Of a stretch of 64,000 nt of DNA, positions 24,131 to 33,612 are shown in pieces (the first letter of the stretch is position 1; every line of letters begins with the position of its first letter). The translations under genes and the position numbers were made by a program. Source of the stretch: an uncultured Erysipelotrichaceae bacterium (GTDB taxonomy: Bacteria; Bacillota_I; Bacilli_A; RFN20; CAG-826); contig CAMVEL010000009.1 in assembly GCA_947166565.1 (NCBI GenBank), positions 1 through 64,000 on the forward strand. Reading direction: 5' to 3'. Below the pieces are notes generated by a model that searched no databases, was not told where the DNA came from, and saw nothing but the letters and a program-made list of their open reading frames with translations.

Positions 24131-27100
24131 ATGTCTTTCATCCCGTTGCACGTTTATTCAGGCAATTCAATGCTCCGCAGCGGGCTTTCGGTTGAAAAAT
24201 GCGCGGCCTTAGCCAAGAAAAACGGTTATGAATACGCTGCGATCTGCGATTATCAGACCCTCTCGGGGTTTGCCGAATACAACACCTTATGCCGTAAATA
24301 CGGGGTCAAACCGCTATTTGGCATCGATTTCGAGGTCGAGGGGAACCTCTTAAGCGCCTTCATCAAAAACGAGGAAGGTTACCTTAATGCCATCGCGATC
24401 GATTATGCGATCAGCAAAGGCGAATTCGATTTGGCCTTCCTGAAAAAACATGCGGAAGGCCTTCTATTCGTCCTTGTTTCGGAGCATTCCTTCCTCCACG
24501 AGACCTTTCTTACCGAGGCAAGCGAAATCCCTAGTAGGCTCGCTTCATTATGTAAGGGATTAGGCGAAGTCTACCTAGGCATTCCTTATCTTCCCGAGGA
24601 GAAGCCCTTCATCTCCTTCTTGCGTTCCTTCACGGAGAAATACCCTTATCCAAAAGTCGCCTTCCCACATATCCTTTACCAAAAGAAAGATGATGCGATC
24701 ACTTTGGAGATCCTCCGCGCGATCGCTAACGCGGAACAGCTTGACCATAAAAAGGCGGATGGGCCCAACTATTATTTGACCGACGAAGAAGCCTCTGCAT
24801 TTTTTAACGAAGATGAGATAACAGCGATTGATGGAATCGTCTCCTTGACCAAGGATTTTGCCTTCATCAAGAAAAGAGGGAATCTTTTAACCTTCCCAAC
24901 GAAAGAAGGCTATGACGATAAGAAAGAATTAAGGGAAAGGGCCTACGAAGGGCTAAAAAGGAAAAAACCCGATTACACCCAAGCCTATATCGATAGACTC
25001 GAATACGAACTCTCCGTCATCGAGAAGATGGGTTATTCCTCCTACTTCCTTATAGTCGCGGATTATGTTGCCTACGCCTTATCGGTCGGCATATCGGTGG
25101 GTCCTGGAAGAGGATCTGGCGCGGCATCACTCGTCTCATATTGCCTCGATATCGTAACCCCCGACCCGATCGAAAACGATTTGCTGTTCGAGCGCTTCCT
25201 CAATCCCGAAAGGCAATCGATGCCGGATATCGACGTCGATTTCGCGGATAACCGCCGCGACGAGGTCGCCGCCTATCTCCAAAGCAAATACGGCCATGAA
25301 AGGGTCGCCCATATCATCACCTTCCAAACCCTTGGGGCCAAAGCCGCCTTGCTAGATATCGGCAGGGTCTTCGAATACAAAGACGAGGACATCAGGAAAA
25401 TCTCCAAAACCATCCGTGACGTCATGGGTGGGACATTAAGGGAGAATTATAAGAAAAACGCCAAATTCCGGGCTCTCGTCGATAGCGATCCCTACTATTT
25501 GGAAATCGTCTCCCTGGCCGCGAAGATCGAGGGATTGCCTAGGCAAAGCGGCATCCATCCCGCCGGCATGGTCCTAAATGACGTCCCCCTTCTCAAAGCT
25601 ATCCCAATCCACGAAGACCCAACCTGGGGTTTAGTCGCCTCCTTCGAAATGAATTATTTGGAGGAACAGGGCTTCCTCAAGATGGATATCCTCGGTTTAA
25701 GGAACCTCACCCTCATCGATAATTGCCTCGATATCCTCCATGATAAGGGCATCGAGGAAAAGAAGGCCCGTTTCCTCCCATATCGCGACCCCAAGGCGAT
25801 CGAGCTTATCCGTAAGGGCAAGGTAATGGGACTATTCCAACTTGAATCCTACGGCATGCAGAAAGCGATTAGGGAGGTTTCCCCAACTTCCTTTGAGGAA
25901 GTCGTCGCGATCATCGCCTTATATAGGCCTGGCCCAATGGAAAACATCCCAACATTCGCAAGGCGGAAAAACGGAAGGGAAAAAGTCACTTACCCCTGCA
26001 AGGAAGTCGCTTCCATCCTCTCTTCGACCTATGGCATCATCGTCTATCAGGAACAGATCATGCAGATCCTTTCCGCGATGGCGGGGTTCTCCTTCGGCCA
26101 AGCCGACGTCTTTAGAAGGGCGATTAGTAAGAAAGACGCCTCGAAGATGGTCGCCTTGAAAGACGAATTCATCGAGGGGGCCATGAGAAAAGGCCATAGC
26201 AAGGAGCTTGCGGAAAAAGTCTTTGGCCTCATCTTCCGTTTCGCCGATTATGGCTTCAACAAGGCCCATTCGTTAAGTTATGGGGTCCTCGCTAGCCAAA
26301 TGGCCTATTTGAAGGCCCATTATCCTTTGCCTTTCTTTGCCTCAATCCTCGATGGGACACCCGTGAACGACCGGAAATTCAAGGCTTTGTCGAGTGAGAT
26401 CAAACAAGCGGGCTACGTCTTCCTTAACCCTGACGTCAACGCTTCCCATAACTCCTTCTACCCCGAGGAAAGGGGAATCCGTTTCCCCCTTCTTTCCATC
26501 AAGGGCATCAATTCCTCCTTCTGCCGTGAACTCGTCGACGAAAGGGCCCAAAACGGTCCATATAAGGACATCTTCGAATTTGCCCTGAGGACCAAAAGGC
26601 TTGGCCTAACCACGAATCTTCTGGTCAAGCTCATCGACGCTGGGGCCTTCGATTCCTTGAATGAAAACCGCGAATCGTTAAGGCTATCTAGCGATTCGAT
26701 CCTCTCTTACGCGGAGATGCTTTCTGGGCCAAGCGGGAACGCCGCGCTTCTTAACCTAAATTTCCCAAAGCCTTCCTTAATCGAGATTGCCCCCAATCGA
26801 CTTAATGACCTCCTCGCCGAGAAGGAAGTCCTTGGAATCGCTCTTTCCGGCTCGCTTCTATATGTTAAGGAAGACGTCATCAAGGAGAAAAAACTCCTCA
26901 CCATCGATGGTTTCAGGGAAAAGGGAAGCGGGGAATTCGCGGCCATCATCAATGGGGTGAAGACCATCATCACCAAGAAAAACACGCGCATGGCCTTCAT
27001 AAATTGCTATGACGACGACTCCGAGATCGAACTAACGATGTTCTCGGAGGCTTACGACAATTCCTATTCTTCATTGAAGGAAGGGAACCTCGTCTACGTC

Positions 27101-27163
27101 AAGGCCGAGAAAGATCGAAGCCGCGATGATACCTATATCGCAAGGGAAATCGGACTTTTATAA
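24131..27163 (+). CDS. dnaE: DNA polymerase III alpha subunit DnaE
   Basis: A 1010-residue family C polymerase. An N-terminal PHP domain (IPLHVYSGNSMLRSGLS) is followed by the palm with GPGRGSGAASLVSYCL and the catalytic MPDIDVDFADNRRDEV. The fingers and helix-hairpin region follow, then a C-terminal OB fold (AAIINGVKTIITKKNTRMAF). It is shorter than E. coli DnaE and close to the Gram-positive DnaE type that extends primers on the lagging strand beside PolC. PolC is not in this window. It is the first gene of a replication and repair operon. Confidence 0.95.
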   Translation: MSFIPLHVYSGNSMLRSGLSVEKCAALAKKNGYEYAAICDYQTLSGFAEYNTLCRKYGVKPLFGIDFEVEGNLLSAFIKNEEGYLNAIAIDYAISKGEFDLAFLKKHAEGLLFVLVSEHSFLHETFLTEASEIPSRLASLCKGLGEVYLGIPYLPEEKPFISFLRSFTEKYPYPKVAFPHILYQKKDDAITLEILRAIANAEQLDHKKADGPNYYLTDEEASAFFNEDEITAIDGIVSLTKDFAFIKKRGNLLTFPTKEGYDDKKELRERAYEGLKRKKPDYTQAYIDRLEYELSVIEKMGYSSYFLIVADYVAYALSVGISVGPGRGSGAASLVSYCLDIVTPDPIENDLLFERFLNPERQSMPDIDVDFADNRRDEVAAYLQSKYGHERVAHIITFQTLGAKAALLDIGRVFEYKDEDIRKISKTIRDVMGGTLRENYKKNAKFRALVDSDPYYLEIVSLAAKIEGLPRQSGIHPAGMVLNDVPLLKAIPIHEDPTWGLVASFEMNYLEEQGFLKMDILGLRNLTLIDNCLDILHDKGIEEKKARFLPYRDPKAIELIRKGKVMGLFQLESYGMQKAIREVSPTSFEEVVAIIALYRPGPMENIPTFARRKNGREKVTYPCKEVASILSSTYGIIVYQEQIMQILSAMAGFSFGQADVFRRAISKKDASKMVALKDEFIEGAMRKGHSKELAEKVFGLIFRFADYGFNKAHSLSYGVLASQMAYLKAHYPLPFFASILDGTPVNDRKFKALSSEIKQAGYVFLNPDVNASHNSFYPEERGIRFPLLSIKGINSSFCRELVDERAQNGPYKDIFEFALRTKRLGLTTNLLVKLIDAGAFDSLNENRESLRLSSDSILSYAEMLSGPSGNAALLNLNFPKPSLIEIAPNRLNDLLAEKEVLGIALSGSLLYVKEDVIKEKKLLTIDGFREKGSGEFAAIINGVKTIITKKNTRMAFINCYDDDSEIELTMFSEAYDNSYSSLKEGNLVYVKAEKDRSRDDTYIAREIGLL

Positions 27164-27173
27164 GGAGAGAGAT

Positions 27174-29789
27174 ATGGACAAAAGGAAGCTAATCGTAATC
27201 GACGGGAACTCTTTGCTTTTCCGCGCCTACTATGCGACGGCATATGGGGGTCCGGATACCATCATGCGCACCTCCAAAGGGGTTCCGACCAACGCGATAT
27301 TCGGTTTTTCCAACATGCTTCTTAAACTTCTTTCCTCTTTTGAAGGGAACGAAAGCCTCTTCGTCGGTTTCGACGCGGATAGCCATACCTTCCGTAAGGA
27401 GGAATTCGAGCAATATAAGGCCAACCGTCCGCCTTGCCCCGAGGATTTGATTCCCCAATTCGCCTCCAGCCGCGAGCTTTTGGAATCCCTTAACGTCAAA
27501 TTCTACGAAGAGCACGGCATCGAGGCCGATGATATCTGTGGGACGATTGCCAAAGAAGGCGCGGAAAAAGGATACGAAGTCAAAATCTACACATCCGATA
27601 AGGATTACCTTCAACTAGTCGATGATAAAATCACGGTCATCCTTTTGAAGAAAGGATTATCGGTCGTTGATGAGGTCACCCCTTCATCGATGGTTGAGGA
27701 ATTCGGTTTCGCCCCAAAGCAAATCATCGATTTCAAGGGGCTTCGCGGCGATTCCAGCGATAACCTCCCCGGAATTCCTGGCGTTGGCGATAAAACCGCG
27801 GTCAAGCTCATTCAGGAATACGGCTCCTTCGATGAAATCGTTTTGGCGGCGAAAGATGGCCGCATAAAGGGGAAAATCGCCCAAAACATCATCGATAATG
27901 AGGAATTAGGGAGGACCTGCCTCCGCTTAGCGAAGATCCTAATCGACGCGAAGCTCCCCTTCAATGTCGATGATTGTCTCTATACCGGATGCGACTTCAA
28001 GAAGATTTCCGATTTCTGCCATAAATACGAGCTCCGTCAATTGCTTAACCGCCTTCCTTCGAACATCAAGGCCGAGCCAAAAGTCAAATCCCCGGAAACC
28101 AAAACCGTTTCTTCCTTGAAGGATTTGATAAATAGCAAACGAATCGGTGTCTCCTTCGATATCGATTCCTCCTCTTACCATGACGAAGACCCTCATGGCA
28201 TTGCTATAAGCGATGGGAGAAACAACTATTATATCCATGCGGAAGACGCGAAAATCGATGAGGCCCTAAAAGCGATTTTAGAGGACCCATGTATCGAAAA
28301 AGACGTTTTCGATGGCAAGAAATGTCTTCTTTCCGCGAAGCGTCTAGGCATCTCCATCAAGGGCATCGCCTTCGATATGATGTTAGCTTCCTATATCCTC
28401 GATTCCAGCGTCTCCGATAAGCCCAAGGATGCCTTTGCCCTATTTGGGATAGATATCACCCCCAAGGAAGAAAACATCTCCCTCTTCGATCCTAGCGAGT
28501 CCTCGTTAAACGGGAATATCGCCTATTTCTCCTTCTCCTTAAGGGAAAAGGCTTTATCGAAGCTCAAGGAAGAAGGCAGTTTGAAGCTTTACGAGGAGAT
28601 CGAATTGCCCCTTATGGGCGTCCTGGCCAAAATGGAATCGGAGGGTTTCCCTCTCCATGGTGATGAATTGCAGAAAATCGGCAAGGACTTCTACGCGAAG
28701 AAAGACTATTTCGAAAGACGTTGCCATGAACTGGCCGGGCGCTTCTTCAATGTCGGTAGCCCAAAACAGGTCGGAGAACTCCTCTTCGATGAATTGCATC
28801 TAGGCAAAAACAAGAAAAAGGGCACGAGCGTCGAGGTTTTGAAGGATATCATCGATGAGCATCCGATAGTCGAGGCGATCCTCCAATACCGAAAATACGC
28901 GAAGCTATGCAGCACCTATATCGAAGGGTTGCTCCCCCATATCAAAAATGATGGCTGCATCCATAGCGTATTCCATCAAGCCGAGACCTCCACGGGCAGG
29001 TTATCTAGCAGCAACCCGAATTTGCAGAATATTTCGACCCGCGATGAGGAAAGCAAGGCCATCAGGAAGGCTTTCCATTACGACGATGGCTCTCTTATCT
29101 TGTCGCTAGATTATGGCCAGATCGAACTCCGTTTGTTAGCGGCCCTTGCTTCCTGCAAACCCTATATCGATGTCTTCGCCTCCAACCGCGACGTCCACGC
29201 GGAGACCGCGAGGAAAATATTCGCTATTCCCGATGGCGAAGAGGTCCCTCACGAAAGAAGAAGGCAGGCCAAGGCCATCAATTTCGCGATTATCTATGGT
29301 ACTTCCGCCTATGGCTTATCCGAGCAAATCGGCTGTTCCCCAAAAGAAGCCGGGGCCATGATCGCTTCCTTCTATGAATCTTACCCAGAAATCTCTTCTT
29401 ATCTTTCCAATATCGTCTCCGAAGCGACGAAAAACGGTTATTGCGTGACGATGTTTGGCAGAAAACGCCATCTCCGCGACCTTTCCGACCCCGTCTATGT
29501 CAAGCGCGAAGCCGCGCGTAGGGCGGCGATGAACGCCCCAATCCAGGGAAGCGCGGCGGATTTACTGAAGAAAGCCATGATCGAGGTCGATAGATTCCTC
29601 TCTTCCTCCTCTTACAAAACCAAAATGGTTCTGACAATCCACGACGAACTTCTTTTCAAGGTTCCGCCGGAAGAAATAGAGGAAGTCTCCAAGAAGATCA
29701 GGGAAATCATGGAAAACGCCGTTTCCTTACCGGTCAAGCTCGTCGCGGAAGGAAGCTATGGGACCTCTTGGTTTGAGGCAAAGGAGTGA
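27174..29789 (+). CDS. polA: DNA polymerase I
   Basis: The ATG at 27174, after AAGGAGAG, is the true start and gives 871 residues. The 5' nuclease domain spans 1-290 (DGNSLLFRAYYA, GIEADDICGTIA, GLRGDSSDNLPGIPGVGDKTA). A 3'-5' exonuclease-like domain follows at about 320-480, where the DxE motif appears as FDID, so proofreading is probably lost, as in other Bacilli. The polymerase domain has LDYGQIELRLLA, RRQAKAINFAIIYG and IHDELLF. The gene lies 10 bases after dnaE and three before mutM/coaE. Confidence 0.97.
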   Translation: MDKRKLIVIDGNSLLFRAYYATAYGGPDTIMRTSKGVPTNAIFGFSNMLLKLLSSFEGNESLFVGFDADSHTFRKEEFEQYKANRPPCPEDLIPQFASSRELLESLNVKFYEEHGIEADDICGTIAKEGAEKGYEVKIYTSDKDYLQLVDDKITVILLKKGLSVVDEVTPSSMVEEFGFAPKQIIDFKGLRGDSSDNLPGIPGVGDKTAVKLIQEYGSFDEIVLAAKDGRIKGKIAQNIIDNEELGRTCLRLAKILIDAKLPFNVDDCLYTGCDFKKISDFCHKYELRQLLNRLPSNIKAEPKVKSPETKTVSSLKDLINSKRIGVSFDIDSSSYHDEDPHGIAISDGRNNYYIHAEDAKIDEALKAILEDPCIEKDVFDGKKCLLSAKRLGISIKGIAFDMMLASYILDSSVSDKPKDAFALFGIDITPKEENISLFDPSESSLNGNIAYFSFSLREKALSKLKEEGSLKLYEEIELPLMGVLAKMESEGFPLHGDELQKIGKDFYAKKDYFERRCHELAGRFFNVGSPKQVGELLFDELHLGKNKKKGTSVEVLKDIIDEHPIVEAILQYRKYAKLCSTYIEGLLPHIKNDGCIHSVFHQAETSTGRLSSSNPNLQNISTRDEESKAIRKAFHYDDGSLILSLDYGQIELRLLAALASCKPYIDVFASNRDVHAETARKIFAIPDGEEVPHERRRQAKAINFAIIYGTSAYGLSEQIGCSPKEAGAMIASFYESYPEISSYLSNIVSEATKNGYCVTMFGRKRHLRDLSDPVYVKREAARRAAMNAPIQGSAADLLKKAMIEVDRFLSSSSYKTKMVLTIHDELLFKVPPEEIEEVSKKIREIMENAVSLPVKLVAEGSYGTSWFEAKE

Positions 29790-29792
29790 ATT

Positions 29793-31193
29793 ATGCCTGA
29801 ACTTCCCGAAGTAGAAACCGTCAGAAGGTATCTTGAAAGCGAAATCCTTGGGAAAACCATCCAAGGAATCGAGGTCTACCGTGATAAGAACATCATCACG
29901 GATTACCGCTCCTTTATTAACGAAATAAGAGGAAAGAAAATCATTAAGCTTGGAAGAAAAGGGAAATTCCTCATCATCTCACTTGAAGATGATTTAGCGA
30001 TCCTCTCCCATCTTAGGATGGAGGGCAAATTCTTCTTCTACGAGAAGAAAGAAGAAAAAGGAAAGCACGATATCCTCCGTTTCGATTTTAGCGATGGGAG
30101 CAACCTCGTTTATAACGACACCAGGAAATTTGGGATCCTCGGTTTATATCATGGAAAGGAATTATATGAGGATTCCCCCCTAAATAAATTAGGGCCAGAC
30201 CCATTCGACTGCGATTTAGACACTGTATATAAAAAGATGCATTCAAGCAATAAGCCCGCGAAGGAACTCCTCCTTGATCAAACGATCATGGCGGGAAATG
30301 GCAACATCTACGCGGACGAATGCCTTTTCGCTTCGAATATCCATCCCTTGACAAAAGGCAAGGATCTAAGCAAAAACGAAGTCGATTCCTTGATTAAGTC
30401 CTCCGTTAGGATTCTGAATGAGGCCATTACCCTTGGAGGTTCCACGATTAAGACCTATCACCCTTCCTTGGGGGTTGATGGCAGGATGCAGAATTCCCTT
30501 CTCGCCTATGGTCGTAAAGGTGAGCCTTGCTTAAGGTGCGGAGCGAAGATGCATACCATCTTCGTTGGGGGAAGAAGCTCGACCTATTGCCCGTTTTGCC
30601 AACATCATCGTTCCCGTCCTTTGGTGATCGCAATCGCTGGACCGATCCATTCCGGGAAAAGCCATGCGAGCAGCTTCCTAGCCAAAAAAGGTCTGCCCCT
30701 TTTCGATTCCGATAAGGAAATAAAGAAACTTTATCAAAACGAGAAAGTAATCGAGGGAATCGGCCAAATCGCGGGGAAAGATGTCCTTGAAGGGAATAGC
30801 CTTAACCTCGATTCCTTAAGGAAGAAGATGGAAGAAAAGAAGATAAGGGAGAAGGTCACTGTCTTTGTTTATCCTTTGTTAAGGAAGGAAGCCATCTCCT
30901 TTATCGATAAGCATAAGGGCATCGTCTTAATGGAAGTCCCTCTTCTTCTAGGATCGGGGATGGAAGACCTCGTCGACATCCTCCTTTTCGTTAACGCGCC
31001 TGAAGAGATCAGGCTAGCCCGTTTGCAAAAGGAAGGGAAAGACGCGGAATCATTGATGAAGGTCAATGCCTCCTATCCAATCAAGAAATATGAAAAAGAG
31101 GCGACCCGTGTTATCGTTAACGCCTCTTCGTTAGCTGATTTTGAAGCCGAACTCGATGGCTTTATCGAAGATATCAATAAACGCCTAAGTTAA
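29793..31193 (+). CDS. mutM-coaE: MutM-CoaE fusion: formamidopyrimidine-DNA glycosylase + dephospho-CoA kinase
   Basis: A 466-residue single ORF. Residues 1-270 form a complete MutM: catalytic MPELPEVETV, the lysine in RKGKFLI, and the zinc finger CxxC-16-CxxC with GGRSSTYCPFC. After a linker of only a few residues, a complete CoaE follows from about 274: P-loop AGPIHSGKS, LFDSDKEI and VLMEVPLLLGSGMEDLVD. MutM removes 8-oxoguanine; CoaE makes the last step of CoA synthesis. The two genes are neighbours in Bacillus and streptococci, so this is a fusion of an ancestral gene pair. There is no frameshift or stop at the junction. Confidence 0.95.
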   Translation: MPELPEVETVRRYLESEILGKTIQGIEVYRDKNIITDYRSFINEIRGKKIIKLGRKGKFLIISLEDDLAILSHLRMEGKFFFYEKKEEKGKHDILRFDFSDGSNLVYNDTRKFGILGLYHGKELYEDSPLNKLGPDPFDCDLDTVYKKMHSSNKPAKELLLDQTIMAGNGNIYADECLFASNIHPLTKGKDLSKNEVDSLIKSSVRILNEAITLGGSTIKTYHPSLGVDGRMQNSLLAYGRKGEPCLRCGAKMHTIFVGGRSSTYCPFCQHHRSRPLVIAIAGPIHSGKSHASSFLAKKGLPLFDSDKEIKKLYQNEKVIEGIGQIAGKDVLEGNSLNLDSLRKKMEEKKIREKVTVFVYPLLRKEAISFIDKHKGIVLMEVPLLLGSGMEDLVDILLFVNAPEEIRLARLQKEGKDAESLMKVNASYPIKKYEKEATRVIVNASSLADFEAELDGFIEDINKRLS

Positions 31194-32076
31194 CTAATTC
31201 GTATTCTTTATCGATGGCCCCCTTAAGGAGGTTTTCGAATTGTTTGGTCCTTAGTTGACCGATTTTGGTTTTGTATTCGCCCAGGATCTCGGAAATCGAG
31301 AAATCGCTGCCGAAAGCGGTCAAAAGCCCTTTTTGCCTTCTGCTTGAAAGGATTGGGAAAAGCAAAGCGGAATAGACGTATTCGGACTTGAATTCGTTGC
31401 CAAAGCCATCAAGGACGAGCAATGGGCAGTTGCTATAGGCTTCCATTGCCTTGGCAAGGGTCTCCTTATCGTCTGGCCTTTTGGAGAAAGCATAGGTCTT
31501 CAACCTTTCGACCATGGTCGCGCAGTCGCAGAAAGCGACCGGAGAATATGTTAAGGAGAAAGTGTTAGCAAGTGCGGCCAAGATAAAGGATTTGCCGCTT
31601 CTTGAGTTGCCTTTGATATAAAGCCATTTATCGGATTCTCCCTTAACGATTTTCTGGTATTCAGCGAGGATCTTCTTCCTTTCCCCATCCAAATCGACCG
31701 AACGGGCGTCTTTGTCGTTCCATTCATCCGGGAAATCATGACGGAGGAACCTCGCGGCGTATTCTTGTTTTTCCTTTAGTTTGGGGCAAGCGTAGAATTC
31801 CCTAACGACCATCTTGCCGTCATAACTTAGCCTCATTTGGTAATGGGGTTCGTTCTTATCGCATTTATCGAAACCCGGGCAGGAATCGCAATAATGGAAA
31901 TCCTCCTGGAAATCAAGCAAAACGGCGAGGTTATCCTCGACCTGTCCGTTCGTTAAATGGAGTTTATCCCTTATATAGGCATAGACGGCTTCATCGGAAC
32001 GGAGGCTCTCTTTGGCCTCTTCGAGCATCTTCTTGCCGTTATATGTTTGATATCCGCGTAACGAGACTTGTTTCAT
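31174..32076 (-). CDS. dnaI: DnaI-like helicase loader
   Basis: A 300-residue AAA+ protein. The N-terminal domain has a Cys cluster (YCDSCPGFDKC and later YACPKL) as in the zinc domain of DnaI. The Walker A is GNSRSGKS and the Walker B is LLVLDGFGNE. DnaI loads the replicative helicase in Bacilli. It lies five bases after dnaB and its 3' end overlaps the convergent mutM/coaE by 20 bases. The C-terminal region is divergent. Confidence 0.87.
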   Translation of the reverse strand: MKQVSLRGYQTYNGKKMLEEAKESLRSDEAVYAYIRDKLHLTNGQVEDNLAVLLDFQEDFHYCDSCPGFDKCDKNEPHYQMRLSYDGKMVVREFYACPKLKEKQEYAARFLRHDFPDEWNDKDARSVDLDGERKKILAEYQKIVKGESDKWLYIKGNSRSGKSFILAALANTFSLTYSPVAFCDCATMVERLKTYAFSKRPDDKETLAKAMEAYSNCPLLVLDGFGNEFKSEYVYSALLFPILSSRRQKGLLTAFGSDFSISEILGEYKTKIGQLRTKQFENLLKGAIDKEYELVNLGVY

Positions 32077-32081
32077 ATCGT

Positions 32082-33380
32082 TTAATCCTTGCGTTTTTTC
32101 TTCTCGAGGTCAAGGAAAAGCGCATCGAGCATGGCATCGATTTCCTCATCGCTCTTCTCTTCCTTCTTTTCTTCTTTCTTTGCTTTGGAAGGAGAAATCG
32201 GCGTAATGTCCTTCTCCTTTTTAGGAGTTTCGGTAGTCTTGGAGGTGCGTTTCATGGCCTTATCCATTTTCTTGAGGCATTCCATCGCGTCTCTAGCGGA
32301 TTTGCACCCTTCCCTCATCAAATAGGCGCCGACCTTATCGATATAGGCCGCGGATAAGACGTTGTTATTACGCTGCAAGACAAAGGAGACCAAGGCGTTG
32401 ATGACCCCGTTAGGAAGACCTACTTCCATCGCAAGTTTCCATAATAAATCGAGATCATTCTTCGCCGGGCGATGTCCGCCTTGGAGGGATGCCAAATAAG
32501 AAGCCGGGGAAGTCGTATCGAGCATCTTGATGAATTTGGCCATATGGGTTTCCGAAGAGACGGAGGAGACTTTCCCCTTCTCTTGCTTTAGATAGGAGAA
32601 TGGTGCGGCCTCCACGCATTTGGAGGCGTAGACGATTTCGTCGAATGTCTCCCTGCCATCGAGGAAAGTCAAGGAATCGATCGCGATTTGGGCCGCCGTT
32701 TTCGCGGTTATGCCATATAAGACGGCGATCTTTTCGATCCTTTCTTTCTCGAAATCGGAAAGAAGGGTCGGCGATTTTCCGTTTTCCTTCCATTCCGATT
32801 CGAAGGAAGGGCGGTCGAAGGCGATGTTGGCCTTCGCGTAACGCCTATCCCTCATGCCCCCGTTATTGAGGCTTTCGCCATAATACCCTTCGCTTAAATC
32901 GGGGTCGAAATGGGCCTGGAAGGAATCGGAGACGTCGACCATCCCCTTGGTGAGGTCCTTGTCTTTGTATTTTTCCTTGAGGCGGTTGGCCTCCTCTTTC
33001 CCAACGTATTTGAGGAAGGTCCCATAAAGAAGAGGGTCATCGAAGAATTTCTTCGGGGAGAAGGGTGAATATAGGACGTAGACGAAATAAGCGACCCCTT
33101 CCCCAGGGGAGACATAGGTCTTGACTAACCCAACTGCTTCCAAAACGCGGATCGCCGCTTCAAATTCTCCGGCGGTCAGCCTCAAGGCATCGAAGAGCCT
33201 TTGGTGATGGAAAATCTCGTTATCCTTGCTCGATTCGTCCTGTTGGAGGCGGAGGAAGACCGAAAGGGCGTTGCTTCCGATTAACGGAAGGTAGAGGTCC
33301 ACGAGCATCCTGATATCGATATAGGAGAAGAGGGTGATTCTGGAGGAGGAATAAAAATCGGTGGGAAGTACGCGTTTCAT
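32082..33380 (-). CDS. dnaB: Primosomal DnaB/DnaD-like replication initiation protein
   Basis: A 432-residue protein of the Bacillus DnaB type. An N-terminal winged-helix-like domain (FYSSSRITLFSYIDIRMLVDLYLPLIG) is followed by DnaD-type helical domains (HMAKFIKMLDTTSPASYLASL, DLDLLWKLAMEVGLPNGVINALVSFV). The tail is Lys/Glu-rich. It recruits the helicase loader at the origin and is adjacent to dnaI, the conserved arrangement. It should not be confused with E. coli DnaB helicase. Confidence 0.88.
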   Translation of the reverse strand: MKRVLPTDFYSSSRITLFSYIDIRMLVDLYLPLIGSNALSVFLRLQQDESSKDNEIFHHQRLFDALRLTAGEFEAAIRVLEAVGLVKTYVSPGEGVAYFVYVLYSPFSPKKFFDDPLLYGTFLKYVGKEEANRLKEKYKDKDLTKGMVDVSDSFQAHFDPDLSEGYYGESLNNGGMRDRRYAKANIAFDRPSFESEWKENGKSPTLLSDFEKERIEKIAVLYGITAKTAAQIAIDSLTFLDGRETFDEIVYASKCVEAAPFSYLKQEKGKVSSVSSETHMAKFIKMLDTTSPASYLASLQGGHRPAKNDLDLLWKLAMEVGLPNGVINALVSFVLQRNNNVLSAAYIDKVGAYLMREGCKSARDAMECLKKMDKAMKRTSKTTETPKKEKDITPISPSKAKKEEKKEEKSDEEIDAMLDALFLDLEKKKRKD

Positions 33381-33452
33381 AGTGCAATTATTCTAGTTTA
33401 GGTTTACTTGCTTTACAACAAGAAATTTAGTAATCATCGAATGTTTTTGGAC

Positions 33453-33504
33453 TTTTCCACAATAATGAAATAGGGGTAATGGGAGGAAAATGGATTTCTC
33501 CACA
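33453..33504. promoter_or_regulatory. Two DnaA-box-like sites
   Basis: TTTTCCACA (33453-33461) and TTCTCCACA (33496-33504) each differ by one base from TTATCCACA. They have the same orientation and are 43 bp apart, between dnaB and pfkA. They are candidate DnaA sites controlling dnaB-dnaI, since DnaA is reported to bind upstream of dnaB in B. subtilis. Confidence 0.45.
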
Positions 33505-33543
33505 ATTACCAACAGATGGCCAAGTAGAAAAAGTCGCGTGCCC

Positions 33544-33587
33544 GCACATTATGCCTGCACATTAAGCGAATTTCGGTTTATAATGTG
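33544..33587 (+). promoter_or_regulatory. pfkA promoter with GCACATTA repeats
   Basis: The -35 TGCACA, 17 bases and -10 TATAAT lie at 33556-33584. GCACATTA occurs at 33544 and 33557, and its inverse TAATGTG overlaps the -10 (33581-33587). The repeats flank and overlap the promoter, as expected for a repressor operator. Confidence 0.55.
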
Positions 33588-33612
33588 TCCAATAAGAATT
33601 CGAGGTCCTTAT

